Shown: positions 45,194 through 52,792 of the stretch, in pieces | Layout: each line of letters starts with the position of its first letter | Position numbering within the stretch: position 1 is the stretch's first letter | Assembly (NCBI GenBank): GCA_021154885.1 | Contig: JAJKHS010000077.1 | Location: 1 to 64,000, forward strand | Length of the DNA stretch: 64,000 nt | Source of the DNA: Thermoanaerobaculum sp. | GTDB lineage: Bacteria > Acidobacteriota > Thermoanaerobaculia > Multivoradales > UBA5704 | Direction of reading: 5' to 3' | Program-made: the position numbers and the translations under genes | Notes under the pieces: generated by a model | What the model was told of the DNA's origin: nothing | What the model saw: only the letters and a program-made list of their open reading frames with translations | The model's database searches: none

Positions 45194-45530
45194 GACCGCG
45201 ATCAGCCTGCGTCAGATGCTGGACTATTCGCGGGAGGCAGTGGGGATGATGCAGGGGCAGGTTCGAGCGGATCTCGATACCGACAGAAAGCTCAATCTCG
45301 CCTTGATCCGCCTGCTGGAGATTCTCGGGGAGGCCGCGAACCGTGTACCGCCTTCGGATCGCTTTAGGTATCCCCAAATTCCATGGCCGCAGCTCATCGG
45401 CCTTCGCAACCGGCTGATCCATGGCTACGACCACGTGGACTTTGACATTCTGTGGCAGATCGTGACGCAGGATCTACCCGGTCTCACCAGAGAGTTGGAT
45501 GAGATCGTCTCTGCTTTGAGCTCTTCCTAG
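45180..45530 (+). CDS. hepT: HepT-like HEPN (DUF86) toxin
   Basis: 116 aa, all-helical. The RNase motif R-x4-H-x-Y is LRNRLIHGYDHVD (Arg76, His81, Tyr83), where Tyr is the residue AMPylated by MntA. The N-terminal helices (LRQMLDYSREAVGMMQGQVR, LALIRLLEILGEAANRVPP) fit DUF86. The gene follows mntA in an operon with a 14-bp overlap. All active-site residues are present. Confidence 0.88.
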   Translation: MSRPETAISLRQMLDYSREAVGMMQGQVRADLDTDRKLNLALIRLLEILGEAANRVPPSDRFRYPQIPWPQLIGLRNRLIHGYDHVDFDILWQIVTQDLPGLTRELDEIVSALSSS

Positions 45531-46597
45531 AACGGCTCCCGCACCTCCGCCACCCCCCCGCCCGGCAGGTCCAGCCGCGTTCCCGGCTCCGCGGCCCGGC
45601 GGTGGAGGATGGCGAGGCCGATGGGCCGGCCGAGGGCCGCGGAGTCGACTACGGTGGTGGCGATGCCGGACTCGCGGCCGTCGTGGAGGAGGGGGGTTCC
45701 GGGCTCGGGGGCGGGGCCGGACCCGAAGTCGAGGCCCCGCAGGGTCTTCTGCACGCCGCCACGGTAGTGGATGCGGGCCACCACCTCCTGGCCCAGGTAG
45801 CACCCCTTGGTGTAGCTCACGGCCGCCTCCGCCGCCCCGGTCTCCTGGGGGAAATTCTCCGGACCGAAGTCGCGGCCAAAACGCGCGATGCCCGCCTCGG
45901 TGCGCAGCACCTCCAAGGCCTCGAAGCCGGCCGGGACGACGCCGGGGATCTCCAGCAGCCGCTCCACCAAGTGGCCCGCGATCGAGGCCGACACCCACAG
46001 GGTCCAGGCCTCGGCGCCGAGCCGGCCGGTGCGCTGGAGCGCCACCTCGGTACCGTGGACCCTGGCCCGGACGTGATGCCAGTCTCCTGTCGGCGGCAGC
46101 TCCGTCTCCAGGACCTCGGCGGCCCGGGGACCGAGGAGGGAGAGGGGCAGCATGTCCTCCAGCGGGCGCACCTCCACCCGGTCCGACAGGACGTACTTGC
46201 CGAGGTGGGCGGCTACGGGACCTTCCTGTCCCGGGGGGAGCTGGAGCCAGAGGCGGTCCTCATGGACGAGCACCACGACGTCGGAGAGGATCCCCCCCTT
46301 CGGGTTGGTGAAGAAGCCGTAGGCCCCCTCGCCGGACTTGAGCCCCTTGACCTCGCAGGTTACATAGGCGTTTAGGAAGCGGTGGCGATCCGCGCCCAGC
46401 AGCTCCAGGCGCCCGGTCCAGGAGCGATCCACGAGGCCGCACCCCTCGCGCAACGCCCGGACCTCCCCGGCCACCGGGCCGTAACGGAGGGGAGCGGTGG
46501 CGCCGCCGTCGACGGTCCCGAGGACGGCTCCCAGCCGCTGATGGAGCTTGACGAGGGGCAAGGGCTTCGGCGTGGTGGTCTGCGGAGCGGTCGTCAT
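45527..46597 (-). CDS. ygfZ: YgfZ/GcvT-domain folate-binding protein
   Basis: 356 aa. The YgfZ signature KGCYLGQEVVARIHYRGGVQ is present near residue 265 with its Cys, and the GcvT-like fold shows elsewhere (CGLVDRSWTGRLELLGADRH, FLNAYVTCEVKGLKSGEGAY). YgfZ uses tetrahydrofolate to support Fe-S cluster assembly or repair in certain enzymes, matching the neighbouring A-type carrier gene in theme. The gene is convergent with hepT, overlapping by 4 bp. Confidence 0.85.
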   Translation of the reverse strand: MTTAPQTTTPKPLPLVKLHQRLGAVLGTVDGGATAPLRYGPVAGEVRALREGCGLVDRSWTGRLELLGADRHRFLNAYVTCEVKGLKSGEGAYGFFTNPKGGILSDVVVLVHEDRLWLQLPPGQEGPVAAHLGKYVLSDRVEVRPLEDMLPLSLLGPRAAEVLETELPPTGDWHHVRARVHGTEVALQRTGRLGAEAWTLWVSASIAGHLVERLLEIPGVVPAGFEALEVLRTEAGIARFGRDFGPENFPQETGAAEAAVSYTKGCYLGQEVVARIHYRGGVQKTLRGLDFGSGPAPEPGTPLLHDGRESGIATTVVDSAALGRPIGLAILHRRAAEPGTRLDLPGGGVAEVREPF

Positions 46598-46620
46598 GGC
46601 CTCAGTCTACAATCCCCAAC

Positions 46621-47280
46621 GTGGATGATGTGAACGAGACGATCCCCTTTCGCCTGGAGACGCCGTCGTCCACCCTGCACGGCCTGATCGACCTGCCCGC
46701 CGCTCCCGGCGAGCGGCCCACGGTGGTGATCTGCCACGGCTTCAAGGGGTTCATGGAGTGGGGGTTCTTCCCCTACCTGGCCACTCTGCTCGCCCAGCGG
46801 GGCTTCGTCGCCATCCGCTTCAACCTCTCGGGTACCGGCATGCAGCCCGGGGACGAGCTGGCGGACCTGCTGGCCGTCCTCGCCGCCACCGGCGAGACGC
46901 TCGCGCCCGGCCGGGTGGATCGCCGCCGGCTGGGCCTCTTCGGCCACGGCCGCGGTGGCGGCGATGCCATCCTCGCCGCGGCCCGCTCCCCCTGGCGCGA
47001 CCGGGTGAGAGCCCTGGTGACCTGGGCGGCCATCGCGGACGCCGACCGCTTTCCGCCGGCCCTGCGCGCCGCCTGGCTGATCGTCCACGGCGCCGACGAC
47101 GAGACCGTGCCCGTCGAGGAGGGCCGGCGGCTGGCCGGGCGGGCCGGCGGCGAGAAGGAGCTGCGGGTGATCCCCGGCGCCAGCCACACCTTCGGCAGCC
47201 GTCACCCGTTCGCCGGCCCCACCCCCCAGCTCATCCAGGCCCTGAACGCCACTCAGCGCTGGTTTCGAGCTCACCTTTAA
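46621..47280 (+). CDS. Alpha/beta-hydrolase family protein with altered nucleophile elbow
   Basis: 219 aa from GTG 46621. RPTVVICHGFKGFMEWGFFP (oxyanion-hole region), RGFVAIRFNLSGTGMQ, WLIVHGADDETVPVEEGRRL (acid) and IPGASHTFGSRHPF (His) follow dienelactone hydrolase/acyl-peptidase-like hydrolases. The elbow reads GLFGHGRGGGDAI, with Gly where Ser is expected in G-H-S-x-G, so hydrolase activity is unlikely. Divergent from ygfZ with a 23-bp gap. Confidence 0.65.
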   Translation: MDDVNETIPFRLETPSSTLHGLIDLPAAPGERPTVVICHGFKGFMEWGFFPYLATLLAQRGFVAIRFNLSGTGMQPGDELADLLAVLAATGETLAPGRVDRRRLGLFGHGRGGGDAILAAARSPWRDRVRALVTWAAIADADRFPPALRAAWLIVHGADDETVPVEEGRRLAGRAGGEKELRVIPGASHTFGSRHPFAGPTPQLIQALNATQRWFRAHL

Positions 47281-47442
47281 GATCTTTTTCAGGGTCTTCT
47301 CATTAGGGTGGCCTCATCCACCCGAGGAAATCTGCGTCGGTGCGAGACGTTCTCGGTTTCCACGATAGCGGTGGTCCAAGCCCGCGCATTCTTTTTGTCC
47401 CAGAATTCCGCTCACCGGCAACGAATATTTGATGGAGGTCTG

Positions 47443-47763
47443 ATGATCGACTTGGACCGTCCCTGGGAGGAATTTGCAATGAGAGACGAGCACTTCTCGC
47501 GAGACACAGCAGAACAATTCTTCCGGTCCGAGCTCCCGCAGTCTGAGGCCATGCTGTTCGTGCGTCACCTCCTGCGGCAATGCCCCTCCTGCGGCGAGGT
47601 GCTGCGGGAGATCGCCCAGAGGAGGCACTTCCGGCTCGTGCTCCTCCGTGCTTCCGAGGATTCCGGCAACTACGGCGAAAAGCTGCTGGACCGTCTGAGA
47701 GGGCGGGGCGTGGCGAGACCCCGGGACGTCGCAGGTCCATGGCGCATGATCCGGCGCGCATGA
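47443..47763 (+). CDS. Zinc-finger anti-sigma-like small protein
   Basis: 106 aa from ATG 47443, preceded by GGAGGTCTG. It has a helical core RDTAEQFFRSELPQSEAMLF then VRHLLRQCPSCGEVLREIAQ, the H-x3-C-x2-C zinc-binding pattern of anti-sigma/zf-HC2-type modules, which in Acidobacteriota are often fused to TPR regions. Here the module stands almost alone with a basic C-terminal tail. Function may be DNA- or sigma-related. Confidence 0.55.
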   Translation: MIDLDRPWEEFAMRDEHFSRDTAEQFFRSELPQSEAMLFVRHLLRQCPSCGEVLREIAQRRHFRLVLLRASEDSGNYGEKLLDRLRGRGVARPRDVAGPWRMIRRA

Positions 47764-47794
47764 GATACCATCCGGGCACACCAAGGAGGGTGCC

Positions 47795-48154
47795 ATGGAC
47801 CCGCATTTCGACGGGGTGATCTTTCAGACCCACGCCGCGGAGCTGATTCGTCGGCTGCGCCGCCCCTTCCCGCCGTTCTGCGTCGTGGACGCGCGCTGGC
47901 GGGGGGACTACAACCAGGGGCATGTCCCGGGAGCCGTTCCGGCCGGTCCCGATGGACTGACCGCTCTGCCGCCGGGCACGACTGAGCATACCGAGTTCTT
48001 CGTCATCGGCAGCGGACCGCAGGATCCCGGGATCCGCCGGGTGAGCCTGTCGCTGCGCGGTCTGGGAGCTCATCGGGTGGTGGAGCTCACCAATGGCATG
48101 GGGGAGTGGAAGAAGGCCGGCGGCCTCGTCGAGGCCGCCGGGCAGGCCGCTTGA
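47795..48154 (+). CDS. Rhodanese-like protein without catalytic Cys
   Basis: 119 aa. AAELIRRLRRPFPPFCVVDA then RWRGDYNQGHVPGAVP matches the rhodanese start (D-x-R...Y-x-x-G-H-I-P-G-A), and GMGEWKKAGG the end (G-x-x-x-W). The active-site loop, normally Cys-x5-R, is VIGSGPQDPGIRR with no Cys, so sulfurtransferase activity is not expected. AAGGAGG precedes ATG 47795. Confidence 0.7.
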   Translation: MDPHFDGVIFQTHAAELIRRLRRPFPPFCVVDARWRGDYNQGHVPGAVPAGPDGLTALPPGTTEHTEFFVIGSGPQDPGIRRVSLSLRGLGAHRVVELTNGMGEWKKAGGLVEAAGQAA

Positions 48155-48155
48155 G

Positions 48156-48836
48156 CTAGGCCAGCCAGCCCACCGCCCGGCCGGCGTCCCGCAGGTCGTG
48201 GATGAGCCAGTCGGCGCCGGCCGCGCGCAGGGCCTCCGGCCGGGTGAGGCCGGTGGCCACGGCGAGGACGGGGATGCCGTGGGCCCGGCCGCAGGAGACG
48301 TCGTGGACGCTGTCGCCCACAATCAGCGTCTCCGCGGGGCGGAACCGCCGCCCGACGGTCCGTTCCGCCCGCTCCAGGGCCACCGGCGGCAGGTCCGAGC
48401 GGTCGATGCCGTCGCAGCCGAAGGCCCCGAAACCGAAGAAGCGGTTGAGATCGAAGCGCGACAGCTTGGTCCTCGCTCCCCGCTCCCAGTTGCCGGTGAG
48501 CAGGGCGAGGACGACGTCATCCCGCGTCGCGAGCCTCCCCAGCAACTCCTCCACGGCCGGCAGGAGCTGCATGCCATGCCGGTCGAGCGACCGCTCGAGG
48601 CGCTCCAGGTAGAGGTCCCGCATCCGGGGCAGCTTCGCCCGCGCGTCCGCCTCCGCAACACCGGCCCCCATCACCAGGTCGAGCACGATGCGGGGGTCCG
48701 TCCGCCCGGCGAAGTCGTAGCCATCCACGTCCCCCGCCGTGCCGAAGACCTCCTCCAGCGCCGAGGCGAACAGCGGCCGCACCTGGGGACCGCAGCTCAA
48801 CAGGGTGCCGTCGATGTCGAAGAGGATGAGCTTCAT
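48156..48836 (-). CDS. HAD-superfamily phosphatase
   Basis: 226 aa from ATG 48836. Motif I LILFDIDGTLLSCGPQ with both Asp; motif II ALLTGNWERGARTKLSRFDL; motif III/IV ETLIVGDSVHDVSCGRAHGI. The cap is small and helical, as in phosphoglycolate phosphatase-like members. All four motifs are conserved, so it is an active hydrolase; the substrate is unassigned. Ten bases after the crotonase gene on the same strand, it is probably the last gene of that operon. Confidence 0.82.
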   Translation of the reverse strand: MKLILFDIDGTLLSCGPQVRPLFASALEEVFGTAGDVDGYDFAGRTDPRIVLDLVMGAGVAEADARAKLPRMRDLYLERLERSLDRHGMQLLPAVEELLGRLATRDDVVLALLTGNWERGARTKLSRFDLNRFFGFGAFGCDGIDRSDLPPVALERAERTVGRRFRPAETLIVGDSVHDVSCGRAHGIPVLAVATGLTRPEALRAAGADWLIHDLRDAGRAVGWLA

Positions 48837-48846
48837 GGGCGCCGGT

Positions 48847-49641
48847 CTATCTCCATTTGGGCGGCTTCTTGGTCTCCAGGAAGGTGGCGATTCCCCGCTT
48901 GCAGTCGTCCGTGGCGCGGGCCGCGGCATTGACCTCGGCGGCCAGCGCCAGGGAGTCGCTCAAGGGCCGGCCGAGGACGTCGAGCAACAGCCGCTTGGTG
49001 CGGGCGATGGACTCGGAGCTGCCGGTCTCCAGGATCTGGACGGCCAGGGCCTCGCCCACGCCCACCAGGTCTTCGGCGGGCACCCGGCGGTTGATCAGGC
49101 CGATCTCCAGCGCCTTGCGGGCGTCCACGAACTGGGGATTGAGCAGCAGCTCGCGGAGGTCCGAGCCGCGCAGGCGCAGGGGGAGGAAGGTGGCGACCAG
49201 GGCCGCCACGAAGCCGATGCGCACCTCGCTGTAGAGGAAGCGGGCGTCCTCGGCGGCCACCACGAAGTCGTGGGCGGTGGCGAGGCCGCAGCCGCCGGCC
49301 ACGCAGGCGCCGTGGACGAGGGCGATCGTCAAGGCGTCCTGGCGCAGGACGGACTCGAAGAGGTCCTTCAGACGCAGCGAGTCGCGAAGGTTCTCTTCGG
49401 GACCCGCGTCGCGCAGCGAGCGCAGGTGCTCCAGGTCCGCCCCGGCCGAGAAGTTCCTGCCGGCGCCGGAGAGGAGGATGGCCCGCACCCCCTCCTCGCG
49501 CCACGGCCGGCGGTAGATCGCCGTAACCTCCCCGATCATGGCCGGCGACAGAGCGTTGGCCCGGTCGGGATCGTTCAGCGTCACCCACAGGAGATCCTCC
49601 TCCCGCCGCACCTGAACCCGCCCGCCTCCCTCTCCGCTCAT
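48847..49641 (-). CDS. Enoyl-CoA hydratase/isomerase (crotonase) family protein
   Basis: 264 aa. AILLSGAGRNFSAGADLEHL is the first oxyanion/CoA-binding element (A-G-A-D-L) and ALTIALVHGACVAGGCGLAT carries the second with the conserved G-A-C-x-A-G-G-x-x-L. Late helix motifs (KALEIGLINRRVPAEDLVGV) and the C-terminal KKPPKWR complete the fold. It hydrates 2-enoyl-CoA; similar proteins follow AtuA-type and biotin carboxylase genes in branched-acid pathways. It overlaps the AtuA C-domain gene by 4 bp. Confidence 0.88.
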   Translation of the reverse strand: MSGEGGGRVQVRREEDLLWVTLNDPDRANALSPAMIGEVTAIYRRPWREEGVRAILLSGAGRNFSAGADLEHLRSLRDAGPEENLRDSLRLKDLFESVLRQDALTIALVHGACVAGGCGLATAHDFVVAAEDARFLYSEVRIGFVAALVATFLPLRLRGSDLRELLLNPQFVDARKALEIGLINRRVPAEDLVGVGEALAVQILETGSSESIARTKRLLLDVLGRPLSDSLALAAEVNAAARATDDCKRGIATFLETKKPPKWR

Positions 49642-49976
49642 CCCCCGGCCTCCACCAGCCCGGCGGGGACCTCGACCTCCATCTGCAACAGTCCCTGGGC
49701 GTGGGTCTTGCCCTGGGCATCGTTCTTCAGGCTCTCGGTACCGCCGCCGCCCAGCGAGTCGTGAAGGATGAAGTTGAGGGCCAGGAGGTTCGGCAGCTCA
49801 TAGCGCTGCACGGGGCCGCGACAGACCTCCCGGAAGTGCTCCTTCACCCGCTCGGCGGTCACCTGCTCGCGGATCACCGGGTAGAGCTCCGGCGTCTGGG
49901 CGATGAGGCCGACGTTGGAGGCGTCGCCCTTGTCCCCCGAGCGCGCGTGGGCGATCTGCCCGAGCTTGACCCTCAT
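49638..49976 (-). CDS. AtuA-like C-terminal (ferredoxin-fold) domain protein
   Basis: 112 aa. LGQIAHARSGDKGDASNVGL, then FNYELPNLLALNF-like VQRYELPNLLALNFILHDSL and GGGGTESLKNDAQGKTHAQG match the C-terminal domain of acyclic terpene utilisation protein AtuA, where SGDKGDxxN is characteristic. In Pseudomonas AtuA this domain and the DUF1446 domain are one chain; here they are separate genes with a membrane-protein gene between. Confidence 0.85.
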   Translation of the reverse strand: MRVKLGQIAHARSGDKGDASNVGLIAQTPELYPVIREQVTAERVKEHFREVCRGPVQRYELPNLLALNFILHDSLGGGGTESLKNDAQGKTHAQGLLQMEVEVPAGLVEAGG

Positions 49977-50419
49977 GTCATTTCTCCTCCGGTGCCGGCG
50001 GATGTCGGCGGATAACGGCGGACCAGCGCCACGATGAGCACTCCCGCCCCCGCAACCCCCAGGACCGCGGCCAGGACGCCGGCCGTCCCGGGCCGGGTGG
50101 CGAGAGGATGATAGACCGCCGGGAACACGGCCCGGAACCCCAGGTCGAGGATCTCGCCATGAGCGGACTCCAGCGCCGCGAAGACGGCGAAGGCCGCGGC
50201 GAGGAGCAGCAGGAGAGAGCCGGCCCGCCGCAGCGCCGGCCAGCCCGCGGCGAGCCCCTGGCGCAGCAGCACCACCCAGAGGGTGCCGGCCACCAGTGCC
50301 CAGAGGGCGAAGACGGTGCGGTCGGCGAGGGCGCTGTAGACGAAGCCGAGCAGGAGGATGGGCAGCAGCCCGGCGACCAGGCCGCCATACCAGGCGCGAG
50401 CCAGGGCGTGATCGCTCAC
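49973..50419 (-). CDS. Hypothetical membrane protein inserted between AtuA halves
   Basis: 148 aa from GTG 50419 (4-bp overlap with the AtuA N-part). Four hydrophobic segments: YGGLVAGLLPILLLGFVYSA, VFALWALVAGTLWVVLLRQG, LLLLLAAAFAVFAALESAHG and GTAGVLAAVLGVAGAGVLIV. It is Gly/Ala-rich and without charged catalytic residues. Tight overlaps at both ends make it part of the operon. Role unknown; it may be a transporter-like or assembly factor. Confidence 0.55.
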   Translation of the reverse strand: MSDHALARAWYGGLVAGLLPILLLGFVYSALADRTVFALWALVAGTLWVVLLRQGLAAGWPALRRAGSLLLLLAAAFAVFAALESAHGEILDLGFRAVFPAVYHPLATRPGTAGVLAAVLGVAGAGVLIVALVRRYPPTSAGTGGEMT

Positions 50420-51783
50420 GCCTCCTCCACGGTCACCTGGATACGGCTCTCCACCTCCTCGCGGGCGAGGAGGGCCGGCCAGTAGGCCACGATCTCCTGC
50501 GGCTTAGGCCGACCGCCGGCAAAGCCGGTCACTCCCGGCGGACCGGCGGTGACCAGCGGCGCGATCTCCTTGCCGAACCGCTCGACCTTGGCGGACTCCG
50601 GGTCCTTGACGCCCAGCCGGAGGACGACCTCCGGCAACTCGTCCGGCGCCTGGAAGATCCCGGGCAGACAGGCGCCCGTGCCCAGGAGCTCCTCCTCCCG
50701 GTCCTCCGGCGCGAAGGTGACGCCGGCGCGCTCCAGGCGCTTCCAGACGATCTCGGCCGCGAGCTTCGCCTTCTCCACCGCCCGCGGACCCGAGAGGGTG
50801 ATCTGCCCCGAGGCCTTGTAGCCGGCGAGATAGGAGGCCGAGACCTTGAGGGACGGCGTGTTGGGCCGGCCCTCGACACCTGAGACCTCCACCCGGTCCT
50901 TCCCCTCCTGGCGCAGGCGGATGGAGGTGAAGTCGGCGGTGACGTCCGGTGTGATGTAGGCCGTGGGGTCGCCCATCTCGTAGACGAGCTGCTCGCCGAC
51001 CGTGTCCACGGTCACCATGCCACCCGTCCCCTCGTGCTTGGTGACGACGAAGGCGCCGTCCTCCCGGGCCTCGACGATGGGGTAGCCGGCGTTCCAGAGG
51101 TCCGGCACCTCCCAGAAGCGGCTGAAATTGCCGCCGGTGCACTGGGCGCCGCACTCGATGATGTGGCCGGCGATGGTGCCGGCGGCGAGGAGGTTCCAGT
51201 CCCCTTCACCCCAGCCGAATTCGTGGATCATGGGCGCCAGCGCCAGGGCCGTGTCGGTGATGCGGCCGCAGAGGACGACGTGGGCGCCCTGCCGCAGGGC
51301 TTCCACCACCGGCTTGGCCCCCAGGTAGGCGTTGGCGCTCATCACCCGGTCGACGATCGGCGCCAGCGGCTCTCCGGTGTCCATGTTCTTGAGCGGATGG
51401 CCGGCGGCGATCAGGTCCTTGAGGCGCGGCAGCAGGTCGTCCCCCTCCACCACGCCGACCCGCAACCCCTGGACCCCCAGGTCCCGGGCCAGCTCGAAGA
51501 TGCGGTTGCGGCACGCCCGGGGGTTGAGGCCCCCGGCGTTGGTGAGGATGCGGACGTTGCGCTCTTTGAGCTCGGGCAGCACCCGGCGGATGAAGCCGAT
51601 GAAGTCCGTGGCATAGCCGAGCTTCGGGTTCTTGAGCTTCTGCCGCATCATGATGGACAGCGTCACCTCGGCGAGGTAGTCCATGCCGATGTAATCGATG
51701 GGGCCGCCGCGCAGCAGCTCCACCGGCGCGTCGACGTTGTCCCCCCAGAACCCCTGGCCGTTGCCGATGCGAATGGTCTTCAT
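50416..51783 (-). CDS. AtuA-like (DUF1446) protein
   Basis: 455 aa from ATG 51783. IRIGNGQGFWGDNVDAPVEL, LRGGPIDYIGMDYLAEVTLS, NVRILTNAGGLNPRACRNRI and HEFGWGEGDWNLLAAGTIAG then HIIECGAQCTGGNFS fit the DUF1446 domain of acyclic terpene utilisation protein AtuA. Atu/Liu pathways oxidise branched isoprenoids or leucine through a biotin-dependent carboxylase and an enoyl-CoA hydratase, both encoded nearby. The C-terminal domain is encoded separately at 49638. Catalytic function of AtuA is not established. Confidence 0.88.
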   Translation of the reverse strand: MKTIRIGNGQGFWGDNVDAPVELLRGGPIDYIGMDYLAEVTLSIMMRQKLKNPKLGYATDFIGFIRRVLPELKERNVRILTNAGGLNPRACRNRIFELARDLGVQGLRVGVVEGDDLLPRLKDLIAAGHPLKNMDTGEPLAPIVDRVMSANAYLGAKPVVEALRQGAHVVLCGRITDTALALAPMIHEFGWGEGDWNLLAAGTIAGHIIECGAQCTGGNFSRFWEVPDLWNAGYPIVEAREDGAFVVTKHEGTGGMVTVDTVGEQLVYEMGDPTAYITPDVTADFTSIRLRQEGKDRVEVSGVEGRPNTPSLKVSASYLAGYKASGQITLSGPRAVEKAKLAAEIVWKRLERAGVTFAPEDREEELLGTGACLPGIFQAPDELPEVVLRLGVKDPESAKVERFGKEIAPLVTAGPPGVTGFAGGRPKPQEIVAYWPALLAREEVESRIQVTVEEA

Positions 51784-51856
51784 AGAGGCCCCGAAGATTA
51801 GCATGGGTGTAAGCTGGTCCCGTTCAGGAACAGCGTGAAAGGAGGGGGGACATCCC

Positions 51857-52363
51857 ATGGCGAAGAAAGACAAGAAGAAGAACGACGAGAACGGGGGCGC
51901 CGACAGGGGCAATGGCGGCAATGGCGGCGCGGGGGTGACCCAGGAGCAGTTCCTCGAGCTGCTCAACGTTGACCTCGCCCATGAGTTTTCGGCGGTCATC
52001 CTCTACCGCACCTACGCCAGCGAGGTGCAGGGGCAGTGGCGGATGGAGCTGCGGCAGTTCTTCGAGGCGGAGATCCCGGACGAGCTGGGCCACGCCCAGA
52101 TCCTGGCCGACAAGATCGTCGCCCTGGGCGGCAGACCCACCACGATCCCGGCCGAGGTCAAGCCGGCGAAGGACGCCCGGGAGATGCTCCGCAACGCCTT
52201 GGACGACGAGATCGACACCATCCAGCGCTACGTGACGCGCCGCCGGCAGGCCGAGGCCCTGGGCCACTACGGCCTGGCGGTGGAGTTCGATGACCTGATT
52301 CGCGACGAGAGCACCCATCGCGATTCAATTCAGCTCATCCTGAAGCGGTGGGATACAGGGTAG
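51857..52363 (+). CDS. Ferritin-like protein
   Basis: 168 aa. After a 27-residue disordered Gly/Asn/Lys-rich N-terminus (KKDKKKNDENGGADRGNGGN), helices LLNVDLAHEFSAVILYRTYA, QFFEAEIPDELGHAQILADK, NALDDEIDTIQRYVTRRRQA and FDDLIRDESTHRDSIQLILK display the E-x(6)-Y / E-x2-H pattern of bacterioferritin/ferritin-like di-iron proteins. Likely iron storage or oxidative defence. AAAGGAGG precedes ATG 51857. It is divergent from the AtuA gene. Confidence 0.8.
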   Translation: MAKKDKKKNDENGGADRGNGGNGGAGVTQEQFLELLNVDLAHEFSAVILYRTYASEVQGQWRMELRQFFEAEIPDELGHAQILADKIVALGGRPTTIPAEVKPAKDAREMLRNALDDEIDTIQRYVTRRRQAEALGHYGLAVEFDDLIRDESTHRDSIQLILKRWDTG

Positions 52364-52435
52364 GGGGAGAAGATCCTCCAACGGCAGACACGTGCGCATG
52401 CGTTCCTCTCTCCACTGCAAGAGGAGAGAGGGGTG

Positions 52436-52464
52436 TTGACCAGGGAGGCGTCAAACTGTACCTT
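52436..52464 (+). promoter_or_regulatory. Sigma-70-like promoter for the orphan Phd-type gene
   Basis: TTGACC (52436-52441) and TACCTT (52459-52464) are 17 bp apart, 18 bp before ATG 52483, so the transcript leader is about 12 nt. A perfect 9-bp hairpin CCTCTCTCC / GGAGAGAGG (52405-52413, 52423-52431) just upstream may be the end of the ferritin transcript or an operator. Confidence 0.5.
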
Positions 52465-52482
52465 GTGACGAGGGAGATATCC

Positions 52483-52737
52483 ATGGCAGCCCTGCCCACC
52501 CTGGAAGCCGGAGACGATCTTTCCGATCTCGTCGATCGGGTCGCAAGAGACAAAGAGCGAATCGTCCTGACCCGTGCCGGTGAGGGGCTCGCGGTGATCG
52601 TTCCCCTGGAGGATCTCGAGCTCATGGAGGCGATGGAAGATCGCTTGGACCTCGAAGACGCGCGCGAGGCCCGGCGTGAGGCCCAGGAGAAGGGTACGAT
52701 TTCCCTGGCCGCGCTGAAGAAAGAACTGGAGATCTGA
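52483..52737 (+). CDS. Phd/YefM-type antitoxin, orphan
   Basis: 84 aa from ATG 52483. LVDRVARDKERIVLTRAGEG then LAVIVPLEDLELMEAMEDR is the Phd/YefM DNA-binding fold (typically V-x-x-x-x-x-I-x-L-T-x-x-G-x-P-x-A-V-L-V). The C-terminal half (LEDAREARREAQEKGTISLA) is an extended antitoxin tail. No toxin gene lies downstream; the next genes are on the other strand, so it may be a solitary antitoxin. Confidence 0.78.
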   Translation: MAALPTLEAGDDLSDLVDRVARDKERIVLTRAGEGLAVIVPLEDLELMEAMEDRLDLEDAREARREAQEKGTISLAALKKELEI

Positions 52738-52792
52738 ACCAAAACGGCGCAGGTCTACCGCCCTGCGGCGGGAGTCACCTCAACGCTATAGG

